From Halobacterium sp. CBA1126 (GTDB taxonomy: Archaea; Halobacteriota; Halobacteria; Halobacteriales; Halobacteriaceae): a stretch of DNA of 32,174 nucleotides. A program made the position numbers and the translations under genes. Under the pieces are notes generated by a model. The model was not told the DNA's origin. It searched no databases and was given only the letters and a program-made list of their open reading frames with translations. The DNA is taken from assembly GCF_009741975.1 (NCBI RefSeq), contig NZ_WPCF01000019.1:1-32174 (forward strand), read 5' to 3'. Below are positions 8,123-16,182 of this stretch, one piece after another. The stretch's first letter is position 1. Every line of letters starts with the position of its first letter.

Positions 8123-9910
8123 ATGTCTCTGGTCGCCGCGGCCGGACTGGCCGCGCTCTCGGTCGCCGGAGCCGCCGTCGTCCTCGCGCTCGCGTGGCGC
8201 GCCGACCGCTCGCAGGCTCCCGACGACGCCGCGCTCGCTGACGGCGGCGACCCCGACGACGCCCCCGTCGAACCCGACGGCGGCGAGCCCGCGGACTCCG
8301 GGTACTTCCTCGGCACGACCGCCGCGAACAAGCTCGGCGGCGTGACGCGCTGGCTCACCACCGTCGACCACAAGGACATCGGGCTGCTCTACCTCGCGTT
8401 CGCGGCCGTGGCGTTCCTCTGGGGCGGCACGGACGCGATGATGATGCGCACCGAGCTGTACGACCCCGCGGTCTCCGTCTGGGACGAGCACACGTACAAC
8501 GCCCTGTTCACGATGCACGGGCTGACGATGCTGTTCCTCTTCGGGACGCCCGCGCTCGCCGGCCTCGGGAACTACCTGCTGCCGCTGTTCCTCGGCGCCG
8601 ACGACATGGCGTTCCCGCGCATCAACGCCATCGCGTTCTGGCTGCTCGTCCCCGCACTCGTGCTCCTGCGCGTCGGCCTCCTCTCGGACGTCCTCGGCCA
8701 CGTCTTCGTCGCCGGCGGCCTCGCCGACCTCGGCGAACAGCTGCTCGCGCTCGCGCCGCCCGCGACGGGCTGGACGTTCTACGCGCCGCTGTCCGTCCAG
8801 CTCGAGCTCCCCACCGTGAGCGTCGTCCTCCTCGGGTTGCACCTCTCCGGGGTCGCCACCACGATGTCCGCCATCAACTTCATCGCGACCATCTTCACGG
8901 AACGCGAGGTTTCGTGGCGCGAACTCGACATCTTCTCGTGGACGATGCTCACCCAGTCCGGGCTCATCCTGTTCGCGTTCCCGCTGCTCGGGAGCGCGCT
9001 CGTCATGCTCCTCCTCGACCGCACCGTCGGGACGACGTTCTTCGCGCTACAGGGCGGGAGTCCGATTCTCTGGCAGCACCTGTTCTGGTTCTTCGGCCAC
9101 CCCGAGGTGTACATTCTGGTGCTCCCGCCGATGGGCATCGTCAGCCTCCTCGTCCCCAAGTTCTCGGGGCGGAAGCTCTTCGGGTTCAAGTTCGTCGTCT
9201 ACTCCACGCTCGCCATCGGCGTCCTGAGCTTCGGCGTGTGGGCCCACCACATGTTCACTACGGGTATCGACCCGCGGCTCCAGGCGAGTTTCATGGCCGT
9301 CTCCATCGCCATCGCCGTACCCTCCGCGGTGAAGGTGTTCAACTGGATCACCACGATGTGGAACGGTCACGTCCGCCTCACCGCGCCCATGCTGTTCTGC
9401 ATCGGCGGCGTCGGCACGTTCATCGTCGGCGGCGTCACCGGCGTCTTCCTCGCCGCCATCCCCGTCGACCTGCTGCTGCACGACACCTACTACGTCGTCG
9501 GCCACTTCCACTTCATCATCATGGGGCTCATCTCGTTCGCCGTCTTCGCCGCCGTCTACTACTGGTACCCCCTCGTCGTCGGCAAGCACACCGACTACCG
9601 GCTGTCGGTCGCGCACTTCCTGCTCACCATCGTCGGCATCGTCCTCGCGTTCGGCCCCATGATGATCATGGGCCAGGAGGGACTGCCGCGGCGGTACGCC
9701 TCCTACCCCGCGGAGTTCGCCGGCCTCCAGCAGATCGCGACCCTCGGCGCCGTCCTCATCGCGCTCGGGACGGTCGTCTGGCTGTTCAACCTCGTGCAGT
9801 CCTACCGCATGGGCGAGCCCGTGACCACGGACGACCCGTGGGACCTCCGCGAGCACGGCGACCGCCGCACCGCCGAGTGGGACGAGCTCCCCTACCCCCG
9901 GGAGGACTAA
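8123..9910 (+). CDS. Cytochrome c oxidase subunit I (A1-type haem-copper oxidase)
   Basis: A 595-residue polytopic membrane protein that reduces O2 to water and pumps protons. Low-spin haem ligands are His132 (TMHGLTMLF) and His463. His461 binds the high-spin haem (VVGHFHFII). CuB ligands are His326, His375 and His376, with the cross-linked Tyr330. The HPEVY motif keeps Glu328, the proton-channel glutamate that marks the A1 type. Unusual is the N-terminus: an extra hydrophobic helix (about 4-24) and an acidic linker (about 30-60) precede the normal start around NKLGGVTRWLTTVDHKDIG. An ATTTTAC box at about 8092-8098 supports the ATG at 8123. Subunit II is not adjacent. It ends with a four-base overlap on the convergent DUF6789-like gene. 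Confidence 0.95.
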   Translation: MSLVAAAGLAALSVAGAAVVLALAWRADRSQAPDDAALADGGDPDDAPVEPDGGEPADSGYFLGTTAANKLGGVTRWLTTVDHKDIGLLYLAFAAVAFLWGGTDAMMMRTELYDPAVSVWDEHTYNALFTMHGLTMLFLFGTPALAGLGNYLLPLFLGADDMAFPRINAIAFWLLVPALVLLRVGLLSDVLGHVFVAGGLADLGEQLLALAPPATGWTFYAPLSVQLELPTVSVVLLGLHLSGVATTMSAINFIATIFTEREVSWRELDIFSWTMLTQSGLILFAFPLLGSALVMLLLDRTVGTTFFALQGGSPILWQHLFWFFGHPEVYILVLPPMGIVSLLVPKFSGRKLFGFKFVVYSTLAIGVLSFGVWAHHMFTTGIDPRLQASFMAVSIAIAVPSAVKVFNWITTMWNGHVRLTAPMLFCIGGVGTFIVGGVTGVFLAAIPVDLLLHDTYYVVGHFHFIIMGLISFAVFAAVYYWYPLVVGKHTDYRLSVAHFLLTIVGIVLAFGPMMIMGQEGLPRRYASYPAEFAGLQQIATLGAVLIALGTVVWLFNLVQSYRMGEPVTTDDPWDLREHGDRRTAEWDELPYPRED

Positions 9911-10329
9911 ACGTCCTCGAGAGAGTGGTAGACGGCGCCGAGCGTGAACCCGTAGAGGAGGTGCGCGAACAGCGTGAAGGAGAGGTGGAGCGCGCCCTTC
10001 AGCGAGCCGAGGTCCGGCGAGCCGATTGCGACGTACACCACCCACAGCGGGACGCTGAACGCCATCCCGCGGATCGCGGGGTCGCCGCCCCCGGGGAGCC
10101 GCGACAGCACGCCCCCCAGCCGCACGAAGACGAGGGGGAAGACCACCATCCCCATCACGAGGAACACGAACAGCCCCAGCACGGGCTGGTCGGCCACCCC
10201 CGCGTACCGCGCTATCGCCGGGCCGACGCCCAGTTCGAAGCGCGCCTCCACCTCCGCGATGACCAGCACCACGGACATCACGATCGTCCCCGCGACACCA
10301 CCGCCGATCGCGCGTCGCATCGGATCCAT
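9907..10329 (-). CDS. DUF6789-like four-helix membrane protein
   Basis: A 140-residue hydrophobic protein with about four membrane segments. It opens with a glycine-rich helix (RRAIGGGVAGTIVMSVVLVIAEV), has LGLFVFLVMGMVVFPLVFV in the middle, FSVPLWVVYVAIGS, and LSFTLFAHLLYGFTLGAVYHSLED at the end. The opening and the closing HLLYG..LG..Y resemble DUF6789 proteins, which often sit next to haem-copper oxidase genes in haloarchaea. I recall the family from pattern, not from a search. Tail-to-tail overlap with the oxidase gene fits a role linked to it, but no function is known. Confidence 0.72.
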   Translation of the reverse strand: MDPMRRAIGGGVAGTIVMSVVLVIAEVEARFELGVGPAIARYAGVADQPVLGLFVFLVMGMVVFPLVFVRLGGVLSRLPGGGDPAIRGMAFSVPLWVVYVAIGSPDLGSLKGALHLSFTLFAHLLYGFTLGAVYHSLEDV

Positions 10330-10343
10330 GCCTTCTCACCCCC

Positions 10344-10622
10344 TCACAGTAGCGGCACCGCCAGCAGTCCCGGGACGAACGCCACCCCCAGCGTCGCCAG
10401 CAGGACGACCAGTATCGCGCCCGGCAGCCCGCCGACGGCCACCACGAGCAGCGTCAGCGGCGTCACCGCGACCTGTGCGCCCAGGAACTGCGCGACGAGG
10501 ATGACCACGAGGCCCACGACCGCGTTGACGACGAACGGCTTCACCGCGCGAATCACGCGGTACGCGCCGAACAACGCCGCCAGCACGAGGACCGCGAGCC
10601 CCACCTCAAGCATCGTTGGCAT
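10344..10622 (-). CDS. BofA-like small membrane protein
   Basis: A 92-residue protein with two to three hydrophobic segments. It carries the KPFVVNAVVGLVVILVAQFLG stretch followed by VTPLTLLVVAVGGLPGAILVVLL, which is the look of the pro-sigma-K-processing-inhibitor BofA family, widespread in archaea although they do not sporulate. The ATG at 10622 (MPTMLEVG) is chosen; a second ATG at 10613 is also possible. The gene is 14 bases upstream of the DUF6789-like gene on the same strand and probably shares its transcript. Its role in archaea is unknown. Confidence 0.75.
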   Translation of the reverse strand: MPTMLEVGLAVLVLAALFGAYRVIRAVKPFVVNAVVGLVVILVAQFLGAQVAVTPLTLLVVAVGGLPGAILVVLLATLGVAFVPGLLAVPLL

Positions 10623-10713
10623 ACCTCTCGCTGCGTCCCCCACGGCGAAAGTCGTTGTGGCGTCCCCGCCCGAACGAAACCCTTACGCCGAACGCCGCGG
10701 TACGTCCACGTGC

Positions 10714-10786
10714 GGGACCGTGGGGTAGCTTGGTATCCTTCAGCGTTTGGGACGCTGTAACCCCGATTCAAATTCGGGCGGTCCCA
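10714..10786 (+). tRNA. tRNA-Pro (anticodon TGG)
   Basis: A full cloverleaf can be drawn. The acceptor GGGACCG (10714-10720) pairs with CGGTCCC (10779-10785), discriminator A. The anticodon arm is CAGCG-TTTGGGA-CGCTG at 10741-10757, giving anticodon TGG. The T arm is CCCGA-TTCAAAT-TCGGG at 10762-10778. CCA is not encoded and no intron is present. A CCCTTACGC box lies about 30 bases upstream and a T run (10801-10804) follows. The last bases form the left copy of the 17-bp repeat bounding the integrated element, so the gene is kept intact by the insertion. Confidence 0.96.
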
Positions 10787-10788
10787 CT
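10772..10788 (+). repeat. Left attachment site, in the tRNA-Pro 3' end
   Basis: The 17-bp sequence ATTCGGGCGGTCCCACT spans the 3' T stem, the acceptor strand and two bases beyond the tRNA. It is identical to the copy at 22761-22777. The flanking bases differ on both sides. Confidence 0.9.
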
Positions 10789-10850
10789 ACCACTATAACC
10801 CTTTTCCCGGGTTCTCCGACACTTAGCGGCGGCTCCACGGGGTGGTGGGC

Positions 10851-11330
10851 GTGAGCCTCCGCGTTCGTACGTACGAACGCAGCGAGCGCCTCGTCGTCCT
10901 CGTTTCCTGCCCCGCATGCGGGTACCAGTTCGACCGCGACGAACGCCGCCACCAGCACCTCGGCGAACACGATCCCGAGGACTTCGGCCTAAACCCGCTC
11001 GGTGAAGTCGACCCCGACCACGACGACCCCCTCTTCGACGACCCAGTCCCCGAGGACTACGAACAGACCGTCGTCGTCGAACCGATTCGGCACGACGACG
11101 CGAGTTCCTTCGTCGACCGTCTCACGAGCGCCGGAATCGAGGCAGGCGAGATCGCCGTCACGGACACCGCAGCCGTGTTCGGCGACCACGGGGCCAAGCG
11201 CGCCATCACCATCGGGCCGCGGCCCCACCAAGAGATTCCTGGACTCGTCGAACGACTCACGCGCTCCGGCGTCAGCAGCGACTCGATCACCGTCGCCGAC
11301 GCCGCGGAGGTGAGCTCGGATGGCGAGTGA
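10851..11330 (+). CDS. C2H2 zinc-finger-like protein, first gene of the element
   Basis: A 159-residue acidic protein. Near the N-terminus CPACGYQFDRDERRHQHLGEH gives C20-x2-C23 and closely spaced histidines, a zinc-finger pattern. The C-terminal half contains an internal duplication: FVDRLTSAGIEAGEIAVTDTAAV and LVERLTRSGVSSDSITVADAAEV, each probably a small alpha/beta unit. I prefer the GTG at 10851 because an ACTTAGC box lies about 27 bases upstream; a GTG at 10842 in the same frame is an alternative. It overlaps the next small ORF, which points to one operon through 13579. Likely a DNA-binding or adaptor protein of the element; no named family recognised. Confidence 0.7.
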   Translation: MSLRVRTYERSERLVVLVSCPACGYQFDRDERRHQHLGEHDPEDFGLNPLGEVDPDHDDPLFDDPVPEDYEQTVVVEPIRHDDASSFVDRLTSAGIEAGEIAVTDTAAVFGDHGAKRAITIGPRPHQEIPGLVERLTRSGVSSDSITVADAAEVSSDGE

Positions 11331-11430
11331 GGAGTACGCCATCGAGTTCCTCACTGCCGACAAGCTACGGGAACTGGACACCGACCCAGTCCTCGAACGC
11401 GCCGACTTCTGGGAGCGTGGTCGCTCGTGA
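11320..11430 (+). CDS. 36-residue small protein, translationally overlapped
   Basis: A short acidic ORF starting MASEEYAIEFLTADKLRELD. Its ATG lies inside the end of the zinc-finger gene and its TGA overlaps the GTG of the nuclease gene by four bases. Both junctions are typical of tightly packed element operons, and the composition is haloarchaeal, so it is probably translated. No function can be assigned. Confidence 0.5.
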   Translation: MASEEYAIEFLTADKLRELDTDPVLERADFWERGRS

Positions 11431-11909
11431 GCCGCGCTCGCGACTCCTCGAAAGCAGCCGGCGAAGCCATCGAAGCCGAGATTCTCGACCTCGTCCCCTC
11501 ACTCCAGAACGTCTCCGACCGGGACGCCAAGTGGCACGATGCTCGTGTCGACGGCCTCTTCGAGCCCAGCGAGCGCATCATCTTCGGCAGCACGCTACTG
11601 CTCGAGGACGGACTCCCCATCGAGATTAAAGCCGCGCAGCGCCGTCTGAACAGCGGCCAGCGCGGTCGCTTCTACATCCGCCAGCGCCAGCACGAACGCC
11701 TCCTCGAAGAGAGTGCCGCCTACCTCTTCGCCGTCTACGAACCACGCGACCAGACAGTCATCGCGATGCTGGCGGTGCCGGCGAGTATCGTCGACGAGCT
11801 GCTCCCCGACGGCTGGACCAGCGTCGACGCCGACCGTTCGGAAGTCGGCTACCGACAGCTCGCCTGGAGTCGGCTGCTCGACCCAAAGAACGTGGAGGGG
11901 TCGCAGTGA
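11427..11909 (+). CDS. PD-(D/E)XK nuclease-like protein of the element
   Basis: A 160-residue protein with the nuclease core in order: helix with Glu15/Glu18 (GEAIEAEIL), Asp42 in DARVDGLF, then Glu66-x-Lys68 in LPIEIKAAQRR, and a following helix with Gln87/Gln89 (IRQRQHERLLEE). This is the E..D..ExK layout of small Holliday-junction resolvases and VRR-like nucleases. YLFAVYE supplies the expected last core strand. It starts with GTG at 11427 within the end of the previous ORF and ends overlapping the ATG of the 557-residue gene. A role in element replication or resolution is inferred; attack on foreign DNA is also possible. Confidence 0.75.
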   Translation: MSRARDSSKAAGEAIEAEILDLVPSLQNVSDRDAKWHDARVDGLFEPSERIIFGSTLLLEDGLPIEIKAAQRRLNSGQRGRFYIRQRQHERLLEESAAYLFAVYEPRDQTVIAMLAVPASIVDELLPDGWTSVDADRSEVGYRQLAWSRLLDPKNVEGSQ

Positions 11910-13579
11910 GGACGCTCGATCTCGCGGCTCACGAGTTCGACGCGAACCTCCACTTCGCCGAGAATGGTCTGGATCCGTGGTTCGGCGCCGACGCCCTCGT
12001 GAAGGACGCCGACGGCAGCCGCGCGGCGAAGTTCACCCACAGCGGCGAAACGTGGGTGGCGAATCTATCCTACCGCGACGAGGGCGGGCTGCTCCCCCCG
12101 ACCGGCGGCGTCACCGACGGCGGCACCCGCGTCCAGCACGAGACCATCCGCGAGTTCCAGTTCAAAATCGCGCGCCACCCCGACGAGGACCCTGTCGGCG
12201 AGCAGGGCTTTGTCTGTCACCTCGCCCCACGCTGGGGCGGCCTCCACGCCGAGAACGACAGCGGCGAGGTCGTCGAGATTCCGGTGCCGCCGACCCTCCA
12301 GAACGACGGCCTGAACGTCCGCATTCAAGGATCGAACATCGAATTCACGCGGTATCTGGACCTCTTCCAGACCGCCGCTCGCGTCCTCGGCTTCAGCGCG
12401 CGGTACTTCCAGGACCCCGAGCACACCAGCAACATCATGGACGCCGAGAAGTACGCCCGCCTCCACCGCGACAGCAGCGGGCCGGTGCACGCTCGAGACG
12501 GCCCGATTGCGTCGATGGCGCATCTACTGGAGGATGACCGTTCTGGGTACCGCAAGCTCGTGCAGAACGATCGCGACGAGCACGGCCGCAACGTGCAGGG
12601 CTACTATCATACGGCCACTCTGGACGCGCAGCGACTCGCTGAGGCGTTCCCCGGCCACCAGTATCCGAAGGAGGTCAAACACTACTACGCCCGCGAGGCC
12701 GCCAGCTTGGACAAAAGCGAGGCGCTCGCACATCCGAAGGTTGGGGCCAGCCTCCAGCACTCGCTCCTCCGGCGCGAACAGACCGTACGCTACGACGACC
12801 TCGTCGACCTCGAACGCGAGTTAGAACAGACCGTGCTGTCGGTGCTGGCCGATGCTGGTCTGGACGTTGCTCCCGAAAACGTCGCGCGGAGTCCGTACGT
12901 CGAGATGGATGCCTACTGGGAGCCGTCGACGAGCGAACGCGGTCCAGACCCCATCGAATTGAATCTTACCCGCATCCGCCAAGAACAGGAGAGCGTCGTC
13001 GTGCGCCACCTCACGGACGGCCTCTCGCCCGTCCAGTGGGAGTCGTTGAGCACTCTCGTCACGGACGGTGGGGAGGTCTCCCCACAGGATATTGCGGAGG
13101 CGAACGACCGACACATCGGCAGCGTCAGGCGCGCCTTGCGGTCGATGGAGGAGCTGGTCTCCCGGAAGTACGGCGAGGTGGGCCTCCGCTCAGACTACGT
13201 TGCAGAGATGGTTCACGACGCCGTCCAAGACGCGCGCGACGCGACGCGTACGGCTGTCGAGACGTCGGCGAAGGCCATCGAGGTCGCCGAACGCGGTGCC
13301 TCCGACGCGATGGCCGACTGGGTGGCGTGGTGTAATCGCCACGGCGTCGACATCCGCAACCGCGCGGACGCCCTGGAGATCGACCTGACGGGCATGGAGC
13401 CGGATGGCAAGCACAACAAGACGAACCTGCCAGCGAACGTCGTTCGTCAACTCAAGGTCGGGTTCGCGAAGTGGAAGGCGGCGGGCCAGGACCCTGAGCG
13501 GTTCCGCACTGCGGTCGTCCGTTACACCTCTCACAGCGACATTCGAACGAGCGAACGCGTCAGGAAGGCGCTCCGGTAG
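11906..13579 (+). CDS. Large mobile-element protein (DUF7845-like) with winged-helix domain
   Basis: A 557-residue protein of a kind found next to small nuclease genes in haloarchaeal proviruses and integrated plasmids; I associate it with DUF7845 from memory only. The N-terminal 350 residues are of mixed alpha/beta composition without a motif I can name. Around residues 365-425 a winged-helix is likely (LSPVQWESLSTLVTDGGEVSPQDIAEANDRHIGSVRRAL, split here only by description). A long helix with repeated alanines (about 435-470) follows, and a basic C-terminus. ATGA overlap with the nuclease stop shows coupling. A replication or maintenance role is plausible, but no polymerase, helicase or rolling-circle motif is visible. 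Confidence 0.65.
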   Translation: MRTLDLAAHEFDANLHFAENGLDPWFGADALVKDADGSRAAKFTHSGETWVANLSYRDEGGLLPPTGGVTDGGTRVQHETIREFQFKIARHPDEDPVGEQGFVCHLAPRWGGLHAENDSGEVVEIPVPPTLQNDGLNVRIQGSNIEFTRYLDLFQTAARVLGFSARYFQDPEHTSNIMDAEKYARLHRDSSGPVHARDGPIASMAHLLEDDRSGYRKLVQNDRDEHGRNVQGYYHTATLDAQRLAEAFPGHQYPKEVKHYYAREAASLDKSEALAHPKVGASLQHSLLRREQTVRYDDLVDLERELEQTVLSVLADAGLDVAPENVARSPYVEMDAYWEPSTSERGPDPIELNLTRIRQEQESVVVRHLTDGLSPVQWESLSTLVTDGGEVSPQDIAEANDRHIGSVRRALRSMEELVSRKYGEVGLRSDYVAEMVHDAVQDARDATRTAVETSAKAIEVAERGASDAMADWVAWCNRHGVDIRNRADALEIDLTGMEPDGKHNKTNLPANVVRQLKVGFAKWKAAGQDPERFRTAVVRYTSHSDIRTSERVRKALR

Positions 13580-13954
13580 CGCGGCCCCGAGTAGTGGCAA
13601 CACCGTCCAGCACCCGAGTTTGCGCAACTCTACTTTTCGTTTGTTGGGTGTTACCTCAACACAGGTTTCGTATCAGCGGCTGGTCGCCGGGCAGTCGCAC
13701 GATCGAGGCGACCGCACCCACGCGGAGAACCTCACGGGGGCCGTTCGGTTCTCCGTTAGGGGTGTGGCTAAGGCCACTAATCCAAAATACGCCGCACCCC
13801 TCTCTTAGCCTCCACCCGAAACCGAACCCGGCCGATTGTATGGGTCGTGCACTATTTTGATGGGCGAGAAAATAGCGGAACAGCAATATTGTCTGACTAA
13901 ATGATATCGCTGAAATGAGAACTATTTATTTCGCTCAAACTGAATCATGCATTC
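13580..13954. other. 375-bp non-coding stretch at the start of the cargo
   Basis: No convincing gene. It contains a long hairpin (13758-13801) and a smaller one in GTGTTACCTCAACAC. From about 13840 base composition changes abruptly from GC-rich to AT-rich, marking the border between the element backbone and its cargo. Its right end holds the promoter and palindrome of the WYL-like gene. Confidence 0.6.
13758..13801 (+). terminator. Long hairpin after the left element operon
   Basis: AGGGGTGTGGC (13758-13768) pairs with GCCGCACCCCT (13791-13801), eleven pairs with one G-T. The loop contains a second small palindrome (GTGGCTAAGGCCAC region). It lies 180 bases after the 557-residue gene. A transcript end or a protein-binding/origin palindrome are both possible. 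Confidence 0.4.
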
Positions 13955-13955
13955 A
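13923..13955 (+). promoter_or_regulatory. TATA box and start-site palindrome of the WYL-like gene
   Basis: CTATTTATT at 13922-13930 sits about 29 bases before the ATG at 13955, as for a leaderless transcript. Directly at the predicted transcription start lies TGAATCATGCATTCA (13941-13955), a five-base inverted repeat around a five-base centre whose last base is the A of the ATG. This is well placed for a repressor. Confidence 0.5.
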
Positions 13956-14287
13956 TGGAAGAGAAGATTTGCAGTGCCATCGAATCGGAGACACTTCTTA
14001 AGTTTGAGTACAACGGTCATCAGAGGACGATAAAGCCATACAAACTATTCCAGTCGAAGGATGGAAAGATATTGATAGAGGCTGTTCAGGTCGGTGGAGA
14101 AAGCGAGTCCGGAAGCAATCCGTTCTGGCGAAACTTCGACGTGGCCAAGATAGACACGATAGAAACGACGGAGGGTCCAGATTCTGTGCATAATTCAGAC
14201 CTGATTATGCCCGATACTGAAAAACAGTATAATCCAGACGATGATAGATACGAGGAAGTGATTTGCGCGCGGGAGCAACCAGAATAA
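13955..14287 (+). CDS. Small WYL-like domain protein
   Basis: A 110-residue protein resembling a free-standing WYL domain. LLKFEYNGHQRTIKPYKLFQSKDG is the first two strands with the conserved pattern I-x-Y-x-G ... R-x-I-x-P-Y. ILIEAVQVGG and the NFDVAKIDTIE strand complete the fold. WYL domains bind nucleic acid or nucleotide ligands and often regulate defence genes, usually fused to a winged helix; here no DNA-binding part is present. Codon use is far more AT-rich than the chromosome, as in the neighbouring cargo. It faces the PLD nuclease gene tail to tail. Confidence 0.65.
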   Translation: MEEKICSAIESETLLKFEYNGHQRTIKPYKLFQSKDGKILIEAVQVGGESESGSNPFWRNFDVAKIDTIETTEGPDSVHNSDLIMPDTEKQYNPDDDRYEEVICAREQPE

Positions 14288-14379
14288 GACAACACCTGAT
14301 CTGAATTTTATCCCCTACAGGACCCCCACCTTACACGTACACGTGTGGGGTTGCGCGTCCAGAGAATCCGATTCCCGAA

Positions 14380-14413
14380 TATGCACACGAGCCCGCGCTC
14401 GCTCGTGTGTATA
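14380..14413. terminator. 12-bp hairpin between convergent cargo genes
   Basis: TATGCACACGAG (14380-14391) pairs with CTCGTGTGTATA (14402-14413), twelve pairs with one G-T, around a ten-base loop. It lies in the 261-bp gap between the WYL-like and PLD genes, which run toward each other, so a bidirectional transcript end is likely. A second imperfect palindrome around CACGTACACGTG is at about 14333-14350. No gene is seen in the gap. Confidence 0.4.
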
Positions 14414-14548
14414 TCCACTGTCGATCTTCCTCGAGCTACAGCCGAAGCGTCTCTAACTGGACCTGATTCCCTGAAATCACCCCGATATAGGGGTTCCAGT
14501 GACCCAAATTTAGCCCGCGAAACGGACTCGTGTGTACGAGCCTGCCCC

Positions 14549-15604
14549 CTATTCTCCCGTCCAGATTAGCATCTGGTCGTCACCCCGGCCCTCTCTGCGG
14601 ACCTCGTCGGTCGTCCGCCACAGAACACGTAGGTCAGCATCAAAGCTCCCCGAAATGTTCACGTCGAGCTGTTCGCGCAGGATGTCTTTCAGCTCGCCTT
14701 TCCGGATTCGACCTTCCTCCCGGATAATCCGCCGCATGAAGTTGACCTGGTTGTCGTTCTCGCTAATCAGCTGCTTGTAGTAGTCCCGGTCAGTCTTCGT
14801 CGGAAACGTCCTAACCGGGGGGATGTCCGGCATCTCCTCTCGCTCCAACTGGTATTCGTCCAGCGACTCTAACACGAGCGTTCCGTCACTCGCTTCTCCG
14901 CTCGGAGTAGACCCTCCCGAAGACCCTGAGGAAGGCAGAGACGGAGCACTCTGTCTCGGCACGTCCGCCTTATACGAGGGAGAGCCGCCCCCAGACGTTC
15001 CCTCAGTCGAACTCGACTCCGCAGCGCGTTGCTGACGTTGCTCCGCCTCAGTTTTGACTTTCTCATCGTCGACTAAGTCACTGATGAGATCCTCAGAGAG
15101 AGTGTTCCCGTGACGCTCGATCTGCTCGAGGTACTGTTCGAGATCGGCGACTGCGTCGGCGTTCTTCTCGAGGTCAGCTAAGAGGGCCGCTTCATAATTG
15201 GTGTACAGCCCATCTTGCGTCAGATTTCCGGAGCCGACGAGCGCGCGGACCCGCTCAGGCCCCTCGAAGTAGAACAGCTTGGGGTGGTACGTGCCGCCGG
15301 CGTGATAGACGAAGCCGCTCAGGTCCGACCCGAGAATTGCCTCAAGTGCGTCCTTCGAGGTGACCTCCTCGTCGACTCCGACGTGGACTTCCACGTCGTC
15401 GATGCTTCCAGACCGGGCCATCGAATTGAGGTGCTGGACACCTTTCTCGGTCGCAAATGCAACGGCAACGACTGCTCGATTGAACCGTGAGTCGGCCAGC
15501 GACGCTTCGACGGCGTCCCCGATCGAGGAGATCTCCGGGTCGTCCAGGAGCTGGCCTGCGGATTCGCTGTCTGTGCTGAACCCCTGCCCGATGAACGCGT
15601 CCAT
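14549..15604 (-). CDS. PLD-family nuclease with C-terminal winged helix
   Basis: A 351-residue protein in three parts. Residues 1-165 form one phospholipase-D-type unit with H107-x-K109 (YHPKLFYF), then GSGN at 124-127 and Glu138, the arrangement of single-HKD restriction nucleases such as NgoFVII and BfiI, which act as dimers. Residues 185-245 are a Ser/Gly-rich low-complexity linker. Residues 265-345 resemble a winged helix (FMRRIIREEGRIRKGELKD). It is therefore probably a DNA-targeting nuclease. The ATG at 15604 follows an AACTACTAAA box about 26 bases upstream on its strand. No methyltransferase or helicase is nearby, so a classical restriction-modification role is unlikely. A defence role is inferred. 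Confidence 0.78.
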   Translation of the reverse strand: MDAFIGQGFSTDSESAGQLLDDPEISSIGDAVEASLADSRFNRAVVAVAFATEKGVQHLNSMARSGSIDDVEVHVGVDEEVTSKDALEAILGSDLSGFVYHAGGTYHPKLFYFEGPERVRALVGSGNLTQDGLYTNYEAALLADLEKNADAVADLEQYLEQIERHGNTLSEDLISDLVDDEKVKTEAEQRQQRAAESSSTEGTSGGGSPSYKADVPRQSAPSLPSSGSSGGSTPSGEASDGTLVLESLDEYQLEREEMPDIPPVRTFPTKTDRDYYKQLISENDNQVNFMRRIIREEGRIRKGELKDILREQLDVNISGSFDADLRVLWRTTDEVRREGRGDDQMLIWTGE

Positions 15605-16182
15605 TAGGTGATAGTTCGCGGCTTCCCGGTTTAGTAGTTATCCACCACAAACCCACTCAGGGAGTCGGGCGTCTCGTGGAAAGCGGACCGAGGGGTGGCG
15701 AATCAGGTTCGATTTGAGGCACCCCAGATCGCGATCGGAAGTTTCCTCGGGTACGTCGAAACGGTCGTCAACTACTCCACTGGGTAGCGGTCCAGATGTG
15801 ATTTGGATTGGTCACTGTGTGGTGTTCTATGTATACTGTACTATATCGCGTAGTAACTTTCACGCACTCTATACAGTGATTCGCGCGCCTTCGTGCGGTT
15901 CGCGACCGCACGAGTGTGAATACGCGCCCGACGCGAACGCACCGGGGGTGCGCACCCGCGTTCACATCACGCCCCCGCGACTGCGCGCGTCGGCGCGGTA
16001 CCGCGCCCGGATGCGCCGCCGTTCGCGCGCTCTCGCGGCCGTTCACACACTCGTGGACGCGAGTCTATTGCTGCCACGCAGTCATCCCGAAACAAGCCCA
16101 AGACGGACTTAATCGGCTGTACAGGACGGAATCACAATTCCAGAATCGGGTGAGGAATCACTCCAAGCAAAGACGTGCTGAG
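15605..16182. other. 578-bp non-coding region rich in palindromes
   Basis: Open frames here lack acidic composition and I do not accept any. The left half holds an AT-rich patch (about 15,800-15,880) bracketed by CACTGT at 15813-15818 and ACAGTG at 15873-15878. The right half (15,885-16,060) is packed with GC-rich inverted repeats. These are CGTGCGGT/ACCGCACG at 15892-15912, a GAACGC/GCGTTC pair around GGGTGCGCACCC, and ACGAGTGTGAA near 15910 matched by TTCACACACTCGT near 16040. Such AT-rich-plus-palindrome layout could be a replication origin or a structured RNA. No known haloarchaeal ORB element is recognisable. Confidence 0.5.
15891..15913. repeat. Perfect palindrome in the cargo intergenic region
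   Basis: TCGTGCGGT (15891-15899) and ACCGCACGA (15905-15913) form nine perfect pairs around the loop TCGCG. It is the strongest of several inverted repeats in the surrounding 160 bases. Confidence 0.6.

Noticed and set aside
6008-8842. A 944-codon frame opposite the helicase
   Set aside because: Pure antisense shadow with no recognisable motif, while the helicase on the other strand has all its motifs.
15714-16112. 132-codon frame in the palindromic gap
   Set aside because: Product is basic and Arg/Ser-rich, with no start signals, over strong inverted repeats.
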